A stretch of 64,000 nucleotides of DNA, from NCBI GenBank assembly GCA_905234765.1, contig CAJOIF010000015.1, positions 64,035 to 128,034 on the forward strand. The letters are read 5' to 3'. Positions 51,406-59,543 of the stretch are shown in pieces. This DNA is from an uncultured Bacteroidales bacterium (lineage in GTDB: Bacteria; Bacteroidota; Bacteroidia; Bacteroidales; F082). How positions within the stretch are numbered: the first letter of the stretch is position 1; each line of letters begins with the position of its first letter. Below the pieces are notes generated by a model that saw nothing but the letters and a program-made list of their open reading frames with translations, did no database searches and was not told the origin of the DNA. The translations under genes and the position numbers were made by a program.

Positions 51406-52554
51406 TTAGTGCAGCTTGGTCAACGCGGCCTTGATGCGCTTCACTGCCTCGATGAGTTTGTCCTCGGAGGTCGCATACGACAGGCGGATGCAGTCGTCGT
51501 TGCCGAAGGCGTTACCGGCCACGCAAGCCACATGGGCGTTGTAAAGCAGCCACATGCAGAGGTCGTCGCTGCCCTTGATGACGGTCTCGCCGTCGGTCTT
51601 GCCGTAGAACGACTTCATTTCGGGGAACACGTAGAAGGCACCAGCGGGAGTGTTGCATTTCACGCCAGGAATCTCGTTCAGCAGCTTCACGAAGGTGTCG
51701 CGGCGGTGGCGGAAGGCCTTCAGCATCTCTTGGATTTCCGTGGAGTTCTCGGGGCTGAGTTCCATGGCCTTGGCAGCGGCGGCTTGTGCAATGGTGCAGA
51801 TGCCGGAGGTGATTTGGCCTTGGATCTTGTTGGTGGCTTTCACAATGGCTTGGGGAGCAGCGATGTATCCGATACGCCAACCCGTCATAGCATAGCCTTT
51901 GGCAACGCCGTTGACGAGAACAAGGCGGTCCTTCAGGAACTCGAACTGGCCCATAGTCTCGTGCTTTTGTTCATATTGTATGAACTCATAGATTTCATCG
52001 GAGATGATAATGATGTTCGGGTATTTTCTCAACACTTCGGCAATGGCGGTAAGTTCGGCTTTGGTGAAGACGCTGCCGCTGGGGTTGCAAGGCGTGTTGA
52101 GCATGAAGACCTTGGTCTTGGGTGTGATGGCCTTTTCGAGTTGCTCGGCAGTAACCTTGAAGTCGTGCTCGATGTCGCTCTTGATGATGACGGGCACGCC
52201 GCCAGCCAACTTCACCATTTCGGGGTAGGACACCCAGAACGGCGCGGGAATGATGACCTCGTCGCCGTCGTTGACGACAGCCAGCAGCACGTTGTTGATG
52301 GCCTGCTTGGCGCCGTTGGAAACCAGAACGTCGGTGTCCTTGTAGTCGAGGCCGTTGTCGCGTTTCAGTTTGTTGGCGATGGCCTTGCGCAGTGCGGGTG
52401 TGCCAGGTACAGGCGGGTAGTGCGTGTCGTTATTGTTGACGGCATTGATACCGGCTTGTTTGGCCGATTCGGGCGTGTTGAAGTCGGGTTCGCCGATGCT
52501 CAGGCTGATGACGTCGATGCCTTGGGCCTTCAGCTCGCGGCTCTTGTTGGTCAT
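51406..52554 (-). CDS. aspC: Aspartate/aromatic aminotransferase, 5' end frameshifted
   Basis: A PLP-dependent class I aminotransferase of 382 residues. It has the PLP lysine segment GVAKGYAMTGWRIGYI, the NTPCNPSGSVF loop and the substrate Arg segment near CIRLSYATSEDKLIEA. The visible frame begins MTNKSRELKAQGIDVISLSI, about 20 residues short of the family start. The missing part is encoded just upstream in another frame (52612-52570: MSEIILSNRVLNMAE). A 2-nt deletion or 1-nt insertion near 52570 restores a normal N-terminus. This is either a real truncation or a sequence error. The gene would then run to 52612. Confidence 0.9.
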   Translation of the reverse strand: MTNKSRELKAQGIDVISLSIGEPDFNTPESAKQAGINAVNNNDTHYPPVPGTPALRKAIANKLKRDNGLDYKDTDVLVSNGAKQAINNVLLAVVNDGDEVIIPAPFWVSYPEMVKLAGGVPVIIKSDIEHDFKVTAEQLEKAITPKTKVFMLNTPCNPSGSVFTKAELTAIAEVLRKYPNIIIISDEIYEFIQYEQKHETMGQFEFLKDRLVLVNGVAKGYAMTGWRIGYIAAPQAIVKATNKIQGQITSGICTIAQAAAAKAMELSPENSTEIQEMLKAFRHRRDTFVKLLNEIPGVKCNTPAGAFYVFPEMKSFYGKTDGETVIKGSDDLCMWLLYNAHVACVAGNAFGNDDCIRLSYATSEDKLIEAVKRIKAALTKLH

Positions 52555-52652
52555 GGCCAGCGTTGCACTCAGCCATGTTCAAAACTCTGTTGGAAAGGAT
52601 GATTTCGCTCATGATTTATGTTTAAATGTTGATTGTTTAATTGTTGTTGTTT

Positions 52653-52725
52653 GACGCGAGACTTCGAGACGCGAGACACGGGACTTTTTGTTGTCTCGTA
52701 GTCCCGTGTCCCGCAGTCCCGCGTC
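52653..52725. repeat. Palindromic element R1, copy 3
   Basis: GACGCGAGACTTCGAGACG left arm and TAGTCCCGTGTCCCGCAGTC right arm are inverted around TTTTTGTTG. It lies in the aspC leader, between the -7 box and the start codon. Confidence 0.82.
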
Positions 52726-52735
52726 TTTGAAAGGG

Positions 52736-52743
52736 CAAAGGTA
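52736..52743 (-). promoter_or_regulatory. Promoter -7 box of aspC
   Basis: TACCTTTG on the minus strand. R1 copy 3 separates it from the coding start. Confidence 0.55.
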
Positions 52744-52792
52744 AGCCTTTTTTCGATAGGGTCGGCAGAATAACGCGAAAAATAGAATATGC

Positions 52793-52894
52793 GTGCTAAA
52801 TCCCCGAAATTTTCCGAGTTTTAGCTATAAAATAGCGATTCGAGTGCTAAAACAGTAAAAAAGTGACGGTTTTAGCTACTGAATCCGAAACTTT
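52793..52894 (+). repeat. Two-unit 51-bp repeat before the EcsC-like gene
   Basis: GTGCTAAA begins at 52793 and 52844, and TTTTAGCTA at 52819 and 52870: both pairs are 51 bp apart. GCTAAA and TTTAGC are inverted arms within each unit, as in the 53-bp unit of ATPase D. The sequence between the arms is not conserved. The array ends just before the -7 box. Confidence 0.75.
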
Positions 52895-52897
52895 TCG

Positions 52898-52905
52898 TAG
52901 TTTTG
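52898..52905 (+). promoter_or_regulatory. Promoter -7 box of the EcsC-like gene
   Basis: TAGTTTTG fits TAnnTTTG and lies 32 nt before the start codon, immediately after the 51-bp repeats. Confidence 0.6.
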
Positions 52906-52937
52906 CCCAAAATAGATATTTTTTGAAAATACAAAAT

Positions 52938-53636
52938 ATGTCAACGTCATTTGTGGAAAAAGCAATTAAAGCGGCAATGAACCTTCCTGGGGTGAAAGTA
53001 GATCGTGATGGTTTTTTGCAGAATAATTTCCGAAAATATGGGAATTCGGAACAATTGAGTTCCAAAAGTACTCGTGAGATTTACGGTGACAAAGAAATAG
53101 ATGAAGTTGCTAAAGCTGTTGTTAAGCGTCATATAACAGAAGTAACAGCTTTATCTGCTGCATCTGGATTGCCAGGTGGTTTATGGGCGATTCCTGCATC
53201 AATTGGAGACCTTTCAAATTTTTATGCTCAACTGTTAATTACAGCACAAAAACTTGCGTATGTCTATGGAATGCCTGATATTTTAGATGGAAAAGATGAT
53301 TTGGATGAAAACGCATACCAAACATTAATTGTTTTGTTAGGCGTGGCTGCTGGAGTGGAAGGAGCTAGTCAAATGTTTGCTAAAATTGCTCAAGGAGCGG
53401 TAAAACAATATGCAAAAAAAATAGCAGCAAAACCAGCTTCTAATATGATTAAGCAAATCGTTACAAAAATACTTGAGTTTTTGGGAAAGAAGTCAACAGA
53501 TAAAGCGGTGGAAGGTTTTATTAAAAAATCAATTCCTGGTGTATCAGCTATAATTTCAGGTGCTTTGACTTATGCATCATTTAGGCCGATGACTAAAAGA
53601 TTGAAGAAAGAACTTAAGAAGGATATAGTTTTATAA
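52938..53636 (+). CDS. EcsC-like protein
   Basis: A 232-residue protein starting MSTSFVEKAIKAAMNLPGVK. The middle has ALSAASGLPGGLWAIPASIG and DLSNFYAQLLITAQKLAYVYG, which resemble the glycine-rich core of EcsC-family proteins. Two hydrophobic amphipathic stretches (about 150-165 and 210-225) suggest membrane association. The gene is AT-rich. EcsC-like proteins have no settled function. It stands alone and carries a promoter-proximal repeat pair like the ATPase genes. Confidence 0.6.
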   Translation: MSTSFVEKAIKAAMNLPGVKVDRDGFLQNNFRKYGNSEQLSSKSTREIYGDKEIDEVAKAVVKRHITEVTALSAASGLPGGLWAIPASIGDLSNFYAQLLITAQKLAYVYGMPDILDGKDDLDENAYQTLIVLLGVAAGVEGASQMFAKIAQGAVKQYAKKIAAKPASNMIKQIVTKILEFLGKKSTDKAVEGFIKKSIPGVSAIISGALTYASFRPMTKRLKKELKKDIVL

Positions 53637-53688
53637 AAATGGAGAAATTCCTCTGAAGTATGGTTTCCAGTTAATATAAGGTGGTGAA

Positions 53689-53850
53689 CTATAAATACGC
53701 CGCATAATACACCGGCAAACAAGTAACAACCTCGTCTTTTAGATAGTCCTTGGTATAAAGCAAAATGCGCTCGCCAATGCGCGAAGGATATTTTTTGCAG
53801 AACTCGTCCAAGGATTTGTGGAGATTATAAGGGCGTTGTTTTACTTGTAA
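53689..53850 (-). pseudogene. ATPase G remnant (DUF4143-type C-terminus)
   Basis: On the minus strand the segment reads RPYNLHKSLDEFCKKYPSRI, then GERILLYTKDYLKDE and TCLPVYYAAYL with a stop. This is the typical last 50 residues of DUF4143 ATPases. In-frame stops appear about 20 codons upstream, and neither Walker motif is present. An orphan 33-bp repeat array lies upstream of it (53909-54040), where the array of a complete ATPase gene would be. The body of the gene has evidently been deleted. Confidence 0.8.
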
Positions 53851-53908
53851 AAATTGAAAAATTGTAATCTACTGTATATCTTTTTGTTAATACATATTTT
53901 TCAATTAT

Positions 53909-54040
53909 CGCAAAATGTTTTTCGCCTAAAACTGCACTTTTCGCAAAATCTTTTTCGGCTGAAACGACAGTTTTCGCAAAATCTTTTTCGTCCAAAACTG
54001 CACTTTTCGCAAAATGTTTGTTGGTCAAAAACGGCCTGAA
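53909..54040 (-). repeat. Four-unit 33-bp array of ATPase remnant G
   Basis: CGCAAAAT begins at 53909, 53942, 53975 and 54008, an exact 33-bp period. On the strand of the remnant, units read GAAAA-GTGCAG-TTTT, with one variant CTGTCG core, followed by a linker ending ATTTTGC. The fourth unit is degenerate. Because 33 is divisible by three, the array stays open in one frame and gives a false repeated peptide. Confidence 0.92.
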
Positions 54041-54069
54041 ACTTAAAAACAATCCCTATTCCAAAGGAT

Positions 54070-54100
54070 TTTGCACATCTCCGAAAATTCCCTACCTTTG
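54070..54100 (+). promoter_or_regulatory. Promoter of the DUF7935-like gene and lpxD
   Basis: TTTG at 54070-54073, a 19-nt spacer and TACCTTTG at 54093-54100 match the Bacteroidetes promoter. Confidence 0.7.
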
Positions 54101-54118
54101 CCGCCAAATTAGAACACA

Positions 54119-54637
54119 ATGAACACCTGGATAATCTATTCACTAATGGGCGCGGGCCTCTTGCTGATGGTCGCGGCCATGATACTTTTGTCTCGGCTGA
54201 TTAAGATGAAAGATTCCGAACTCCGCAATGGGAGCAAGATGGAACTGAAGGTGCAAGCCTTGAAGATTATCATGCCGCTGAAGGTGCAAGCCTACGAGCG
54301 TTTTCTGCTTTATCTTGAACGTGTGCAACTGCCTCAGTTGGTGAAGCGTGTCTATGTTCCAGGCATGGAGAAAGGTGCGTTCCATCTCCAGCTTTTACAG
54401 AATGTGAGAGAGGAGTTTGAGCACAACCTCGCCCAGCAGCTTTATGTCTCCAATTCCACTTGGAACGCCGTGGTGAATGCCAAGGAAGAACTCGTCAACC
54501 AAATCAATTCGACTTTTGAACAGCTTAAGGACGAGGAGGATGTCTCCATCCTCGCGCAAAGCCTTGTGGCGTTGCCGAACCCCATGGTGGAGCAGGCCGT
54601 GGCCGTCTTGAAACATGATTTTGAACGGCTGCTGTAA
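54119..54637 (+). CDS. Unknown single-pass membrane protein (DUF7935-like)
   Basis: A 172-residue protein with one N-terminal membrane helix (residues 5-27). A cytoplasmic helical region follows with [20 protein letters not shown] and [20 protein letters not shown]. The pattern is a conserved Bacteroidetes family, possibly the one called DUF7935; the role is unknown. It lies 41 nt upstream of lpxD and has a good promoter. Confidence 0.65.
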   Translation: MNTWIIYSLMGAGLLLMVAAMILLSRLIKMKDSELRNGSKMELKVQALKIIMPLKVQAYERFLLYLERVQLPQLVKRVYVPGMEKGAFHLQLLQNVREEFEHNLAQQLYVSNSTWNAVVNAKEELVNQINSTFEQLKDEEDVSILAQSLVALPNPMVEQAVAVLKHDFERLL

Positions 54638-54678
54638 TAAAACACGGTTTTTGCCGTTCAGATACAAACACGAAACAC

Positions 54679-55725
54679 ATGAAATTTACCGCTACTCAAA
54701 TCGCCGAACTGCTTTCTGGAAAGGTGGAAGGCAACCCCAACGCAGAGGTCTGGAATGTGGCCAAAATCGAGGAAGGTGCCCCTGGGATGTTGAGTTTCCT
54801 GGCCAATCCGAAATATACGCACTACATATACGAAACCAAGTCGTCTGTCGTCATCGTGAACGAGGATTTCGAGGCCACGGTGCCCATTCAGGCCACTTTG
54901 ATTCGTGTACCCGATGCCTATGCGTCGTTTGCTAAATTGTTGGCCTTTTACGACCAAATGACACAGAACAAGCAGGGCGTTTCGTCTTTGGCTTTTGTCT
55001 CTAAATCAGCGCAATGTGGTGAGAACCTGTATCTTGGCGAGTTTGCTTTCGTGGGCGAGAATGCCAAGATTGGCAACAACGTGAAGGTTTATCCGCAGGT
55101 GTATGTGGGAGATGGTTGTGTCATCGGCGATAATACGGTGCTTTATCCAGGTGTGAAACTCTACCGCAATACGGTTGTCGGCAACAACTGCATCCTCCAT
55201 GCAGGTGTGGTGCTTGGTGCGGATGGTTTCGGTTTCGCGCCACAGTCCGACGGGCATTATGAGAAGATTCCGCAAGTGGGTAATGTGGTTATCGAGGACA
55301 ATGTGGAAATCGGTGCCAACACCACCATCGACCGCTCCACGATGGGTTCTACGCGCATCCACAAGGGCGTCAAACTCGATAATTTGGTGCATCTTGCTCA
55401 TAACGTGGAAGTTGGAGAGAATTCTGCTTTGGCAGCTCAAGTGGGTGTCAGTGGCTCGACTCGACTCGGCAAGAACTGCGTCGTCGGCGGGCAGTCGGGC
55501 TTCGTGGGACACATCACCATCGCTGATGGCTCACAGTTTGGTGGCCAAAGCGGCATCATGGGCAGCATCAAGCAAGAAAACCAACAGTTTATGGGAACGC
55601 CGATACAGCCTTTGCGACAGTATTTGGTTTCCAACGCGCGTTTCCGCCATATCGACGAGATGGCACGCAAGTTAGATGCCCTTGAAAAGGAATTGGCTGA
55701 ATTGAAAGCTAAATCCAACCTTTGA
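54679..55725 (+). CDS. lpxD: UDP-3-O-acylglucosamine N-acyltransferase
   Basis: The 348-residue enzyme adds the N-linked acyl chain in lipid A synthesis. The N-terminal uridine-binding domain opens [19 protein letters not shown]. The left-handed beta-helix is made of hexapeptide repeats, and the catalytic His lies in [10 protein letters not shown]. The C-terminal helix is present. The 3' end overlaps the convergent YdcF-like gene by 17 nt. Confidence 0.95.
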   Translation: MKFTATQIAELLSGKVEGNPNAEVWNVAKIEEGAPGMLSFLANPKYTHYIYETKSSVVIVNEDFEATVPIQATLIRVPDAYASFAKLLAFYDQMTQNKQGVSSLAFVSKSAQCGENLYLGEFAFVGENAKIGNNVKVYPQVYVGDGCVIGDNTVLYPGVKLYRNTVVGNNCILHAGVVLGADGFGFAPQSDGHYEKIPQVGNVVIEDNVEIGANTTIDRSTMGSTRIHKGVKLDNLVHLAHNVEVGENSALAAQVGVSGSTRLGKNCVVGGQSGFVGHITIADGSQFGGQSGIMGSIKQENQQFMGTPIQPLRQYLVSNARFRHIDEMARKLDALEKELAELKAKSNL

Positions 55726-56395
55726 GACGGTAATACGCCAGCGCGGAATATTCCCTCACGCAGGTAATTTCCAATTTCAGATAATTGAAGAACGTATAGC
55801 GCATTTTGACGCTTTCTATCGATGGAATGGCCTTGTTCCCACCGAGTTTCTGTTTTTTCAGCGACAGGTCGAAATCCACAGTGGCAGGGTAGGCTGCCTT
55901 GCCGATGATATTTTGGAATCCGACTTTGTTCAGACATTTCACCGTGCGTCTGATATGCTCTGGCGAAGTGACAACAATAAGTTGCTTTTCAGTAAGTTCA
56001 GGATGTAAAGCTTTCAATTCCAATGCTTGTGAGCGCGTGTTGGTACCTTCGGTCATATAAAGGACACTGTCAATGCCGCCTTGACGCAAAAGTCGGGTCA
56101 TTTCGGCTTGGCAGAGCGAGTCTTCGGGATGCACCAATAGGACGGGGACATCGAAATGGCGCGCTAAGGCTGCCGTATGGTACAAGCGCATCAGATTGTC
56201 CTCAGAAGGCATTCCGGCTCCGCCGAACATAATGATGTATTCAGGATGCGTTATGACCGTAGTTTTGTCGGGATTTTGCCCCAGATTGAAATACCAATAA
56301 AATGGTTTGGAAGTGAACGCCAGCACAATCATTGCGAGGAAAATAGCGCCAAGTGTGAAAAAAATGACTTTTATGGTTTTTGCTAAATGCTTCAT
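55709..56395 (-). CDS. YdcF/SanA-like (DUF218) envelope protein
   Basis: The 228-residue protein has an N-terminal membrane helix (about residues 7-27) and a periplasmic DUF218 domain. [20 protein letters not shown], then [19 protein letters not shown], match the family. Related proteins are linked to envelope or cell-wall maintenance. It lies opposite to, and between, lpxD and lpxC, with a -7 box at 56442-56435. Confidence 0.82.
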   Translation of the reverse strand: MKHLAKTIKVIFFTLGAIFLAMIVLAFTSKPFYWYFNLGQNPDKTTVITHPEYIIMFGGAGMPSEDNLMRLYHTAALARHFDVPVLLVHPEDSLCQAEMTRLLRQGGIDSVLYMTEGTNTRSQALELKALHPELTEKQLIVVTSPEHIRRTVKCLNKVGFQNIIGKAAYPATVDFDLSLKKQKLGGNKAIPSIESVKMRYTFFNYLKLEITCVREYSALAYYRLKGWI

Positions 56396-56434
56396 TATGT
56401 GTGTTTTCTATTTTTAGAGCTTTGTAAAAGTGTT

Positions 56435-56482
56435 CAAAGGTACGGTTTTTTTTGTAGGTTGAAGAATATTTTCCTATTTTTG
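56435..56482. promoter_or_regulatory. Divergent promoters of the YdcF-like gene and lpxC
   Basis: On the minus strand TACCTTTG at 56442-56435 faces the YdcF-like gene. On the plus strand TTTG 56451-56454, a 20-nt spacer and TATTTTTG 56475-56482 face lpxC. Confidence 0.7.
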
Positions 56483-56521
56483 CCCGTTTTTTGTGGGCAA
56501 GTTCCACATAACTTAGTTTTT

Positions 56522-57436
56522 ATGCAAGATAAACAATGTACGCTCAAAAATAGAGTCAGTGTCAAAGGAGCAGGCCTCCACACGCGTCAGTGCGGAACCC
56601 TCACCTTCAATCCGGCTCCCGTAAATTCTGGAATTCGTTTTCGTAGAATAGACCTTGAAAACCAGCCAATTATTGAGGCAGACGTAGATAATGTCATTGA
56701 TACTGCGCGTGGTACTACCCTTGGTAAAGGTGGCGTGAAAATTTACACTGTTGAACATGTTTTGGCTTCCTTGCGTGGCATGGGTATTGATAATGTGCTG
56801 ATTGACATTGACGTAGAAGAGACGCCTATCATGGATGGTAGCGCGAAATTCTTTGTCGAGGCCATTCACCAAGCTGGTATCGTCGAGCAGAACGCGCCTC
56901 GCAACTATCTCGTCATCGAGGAGCCTATTTCCTACAAAAACGAAGTCTTGGGCATTGAGTTGAGGATGGAACCTTGCGACCGTTTTGAAATCGATGTGAA
57001 GGTGAAATACAACACCAAGGTTTTGGACGAACAGCATGCTTCATTGCATGACTTGAAGGATTTCGAGAACGAGATTGCACCTTGCCGCACCTTTGTTTTC
57101 TTGCATGAGTTGGAAACACTTATCAGCCGTAACCTTATCAAGGGCGGCGATTTGACCAATGCCATCGTGTTCGTCAACCGTAATGTCTCTGCTGAGGAAC
57201 TTGATCATATCGCTGCTTTCTTTAAGAAACCGAAGGTTACTGTGAAAGAGGGTGGTATTTTGAATAATGTGGAGCTTTATTTTGACAACGAGCCTGCTCG
57301 TCACAAGCTGTTGGATGTTATCGGTGACCTGACATTGGTCGGCCGTCCCATCAAGGGCAAGGTGACCGCAGTGAAACCTGGACATTTCTCCAACACGGCT
57401 TTCGCGAGAAAAATCAAGCACACCTTATTGTATTAA
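56522..57436 (+). CDS. lpxC: UDP-3-O-acyl-N-acetylglucosamine deacetylase, not fused to FabZ
   Basis: The 304-residue enzyme removes the acetyl group in the committed step of lipid A synthesis. The start MQDKQCTLKNRVSVKGAGLH is typical. Zinc ligands are in YTVEHVLASLRGM and RHKLLDVIGDLTL (His and Asp). In most Bacteroidetes LpxC is fused to FabZ in a protein of about 460 residues; here the chain stops at KIKHTLLY and lpxA starts 3 nt later. FabZ must therefore be encoded elsewhere. Confidence 0.95.
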   Translation: MQDKQCTLKNRVSVKGAGLHTRQCGTLTFNPAPVNSGIRFRRIDLENQPIIEADVDNVIDTARGTTLGKGGVKIYTVEHVLASLRGMGIDNVLIDIDVEETPIMDGSAKFFVEAIHQAGIVEQNAPRNYLVIEEPISYKNEVLGIELRMEPCDRFEIDVKVKYNTKVLDEQHASLHDLKDFENEIAPCRTFVFLHELETLISRNLIKGGDLTNAIVFVNRNVSAEELDHIAAFFKKPKVTVKEGGILNNVELYFDNEPARHKLLDVIGDLTLVGRPIKGKVTAVKPGHFSNTAFARKIKHTLLY

Positions 57437-57438
57437 GC

Positions 57439-58233
57439 ATGAACCAGTCTTTAGCCTATATCCATCCCAACGCCCGCATCGCGGAAGACGTGAAGATTGA
57501 GGCGTTCGCGTGGATTGGCGAGGATGTGGAGATTGGCAGCGGCACTTGGATAGGTCCCAATGCCACCATTATGGACGGTGCGCGCATTGGAAAAAACTGC
57601 AAGATTTTCCCTGGCGCGGTCATTTCGGCCATTCCTCAAGACTTGAAATACCAGGGTGAAACCACTTATTGCTACATCGGCGACGGTACTACGGTGCGTG
57701 AGTCGGCGACGGTTAACAAGGGTACAGCGGCCTCGGGTAAGACCGTGGTGGGCAAGGACTGCCTGCTGATGGCGTTCACCCATGTGGCCCACGATTGTTA
57801 TCTCGGCGACCATGTCATCATGGCCAATGCTGCCACACTTGCGGGACACATCACCGTTGACGATTGGGCCATCTTTGGCGGTTTGGCGGCGGTGAGCCAG
57901 TTTTGTCGTATCGGTGCTCATGTGATGATTTGTGGTGGTGCTTTGGTCAACAAGGATATTCCGCCGTTTGTGAAGACGGGTCCGGGCTATCCCGTATGTT
58001 ATGCGGGTGTCAACTCCATCGGCTTGGTGCGTCGCGGCTTCACCCGCCAACGCATCAATGCCATTCAAGATGTGTATCGCGTGATTTACAGCGTAGGCAT
58101 GAATGTCACCCAATCGGTACAGTACATCCGCGAAAACCTTCCCGCCTCGGAAGACCGCGACTTCATCCTCAGTTTCGTGGAAAGTTCCAAAATTGGCATC
58201 ATGAAAAACGCCGTTGGGAACAACGAAGACTAA
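57439..58233 (+). CDS. lpxA: UDP-N-acetylglucosamine O-acyltransferase
   Basis: The 264-residue acyltransferase makes the first transfer in lipid A synthesis. Hexapeptide repeats run through residues 5-190, the catalytic His lies in AFTHVAHDCYLGDHVIMANA, and HITVDDWAIFGGLAAVSQFC follows. It starts two nt after the lpxC stop and overlaps the convergent glycosyltransferase by 4 nt. Confidence 0.95.
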   Translation: MNQSLAYIHPNARIAEDVKIEAFAWIGEDVEIGSGTWIGPNATIMDGARIGKNCKIFPGAVISAIPQDLKYQGETTYCYIGDGTTVRESATVNKGTAASGKTVVGKDCLLMAFTHVAHDCYLGDHVIMANAATLAGHITVDDWAIFGGLAAVSQFCRIGAHVMICGGALVNKDIPPFVKTGPGYPVCYAGVNSIGLVRRGFTRQRINAIQDVYRVIYSVGMNVTQSVQYIRENLPASEDRDFILSFVESSKIGIMKNAVGNNED

Positions 58234-59456
58234 GCTTTCTCGATTACCTTCTTGTATTCCTCAAAGATTTGTCGTCCAATGTTTTCGGCGGAAAAAGTCT
58301 TGACTGCATATTTGCGAATGTTTTCGCGGTTGTAGTCTTGATAGTGGTCAAGCATCTGGTTCATGCCTTGCAGCAAAGCACTCTCGTCGCCTTGTGGGAT
58401 GAGGATGCCGCGTTCATGAGAAAGGATCTCAGCGATACCGCCCACGGCAGTGGAAAGCACGGGAACGCCACTGGCGAAAGCCTCCACAATGACGCAGGGC
58501 AGATTCTCAAAGTTGGAGAACAGCACAAAGAAGTCGGCCTGCTGGTAGGCTTCAGCCACCTCAGCGGAGGTCTTCTTGCCGTGGAAAATGACGCAGTCTT
58601 CCAAATGATGCTCCTTTACAAAAGCCTTAAATTCAATGGCTTCGTAGTCATGGATGACGTGCAGCTCGAAGTCGTTACGCTGCTGGCGCAGGCGCTCAAT
58701 GGTGCGCAGAATGCCGCTGAAGTTTTTGGCCTCGTCGCGTAAAGTGGAGATGTGGAGCATTCGTTTCTTGTCCGATGGCATGTCATGCCGAGTTTCGCCG
58801 TCCATAGATACGCTCACTTCCTTCGTTGTTCGGTATGACATGGACGGTGAATCGAGAGCATCTATGCCATCGGCTCGGGGCTTGAACATGTCGGTATTCA
58901 CCAAGTTGTAAATCACCTTGAAGCGGTTATGCACACCGTGGCCTTCCATGCAATGCTGCAAGTCGAGGCTGACGGGCATGATAAGCTCAGCATTGTTGGC
59001 AATCTTGACTATCTTTTTCTTTAATCTGCCCACTAGAACGTCCTTGTTTTGAGGCTGATAGATGGTCCAATGCTCAGTGAGGACGTATTTGTATCCGAAC
59101 AATTTTTTCCACAGCAAAGCTACTTGTCCAAGTGGATAGGTGACATGCAAATGAATCAAGTCAGGATTGAAGAAGCGTTTCTTGATGTATCGCAAACCAT
59201 ATTGATACAACCATAACATCTTCAGTTTGCGAATCGCATTGACCTTCGGCGGACGGATATATATCTGCACATGGGTGTGGTGTGCGCCCTCAATCTCCTT
59301 GACCTCAAACGATTTCGTCATGCTCTTGCCGTCGCAGACGGAGAGGATGACGGAATGGCAATCCTTGGGCAGCGCGTCGATCATGCGGACGCAAAAGTTG
59401 CCCAAGGTGGGATCGTCGGGGGTGGGGAACCAGCTCAGCAGGTGCAGAATGTTCAT
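58230..59456 (-). CDS. Glycosyltransferase family 4
   Basis: The 408-residue GT-B enzyme opens MNILHLLSWFPTPDDPTLGN. The donor-binding part has VIFHGKKTSAEVAEAYQQAD, then LPCVIVEAFASGVPVLSTAV with the nucleotide-binding Glu. The acceptor is unknown; with the methyltransferase and flippase next to it, an exopolysaccharide or O-antigen role is likely. R2/R3 repeats fill the space before its start. Confidence 0.88.
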   Translation of the reverse strand: MNILHLLSWFPTPDDPTLGNFCVRMIDALPKDCHSVILSVCDGKSMTKSFEVKEIEGAHHTHVQIYIRPPKVNAIRKLKMLWLYQYGLRYIKKRFFNPDLIHLHVTYPLGQVALLWKKLFGYKYVLTEHWTIYQPQNKDVLVGRLKKKIVKIANNAELIMPVSLDLQHCMEGHGVHNRFKVIYNLVNTDMFKPRADGIDALDSPSMSYRTTKEVSVSMDGETRHDMPSDKKRMLHISTLRDEAKNFSGILRTIERLRQQRNDFELHVIHDYEAIEFKAFVKEHHLEDCVIFHGKKTSAEVAEAYQQADFFVLFSNFENLPCVIVEAFASGVPVLSTAVGGIAEILSHERGILIPQGDESALLQGMNQMLDHYQDYNRENIRKYAVKTFSAENIGRQIFEEYKKVIEKA

Positions 59457-59493
59457 CAGTTGTTCAGTTATTCAGTTACCAGTTGTTCAGTTG
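59455..59493. repeat. R3 repeat, copy 2
   Basis: A run of CAGTT-rich units (ATCAGTTGTTCAGTTA shared with 46805-46841) starts at the glycosyltransferase start codon. Confidence 0.65.
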
Positions 59494-59534
59494 TCGCTTC
59501 GCGTCATTGCGAGGAGGAACGACGAAGCAATCTA
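59494..59534. repeat. R2 element, single arm
   Basis: GTCGCTTCGCGTCATTGCGAGG, then AGGAACGACGAAGCAATCT: one arm of the palindromic element at 5973-6110, here without its partner. It directly follows the R3 run. Confidence 0.8.
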
Positions 59535-59543
59535 GAGTGTTAG

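Noticed and set aside
53825..54052. Minus-strand open frame encoding an 11-residue repeated peptide
   Set aside because: It is a by-product of the 33-bp repeat array, whose length is divisible by three.
57437..57439. A frameshift separating lpxC from a fabZ part
   Set aside because: The next frame is lpxA, starting with its normal N-terminus. No FabZ sequence follows in any frame.
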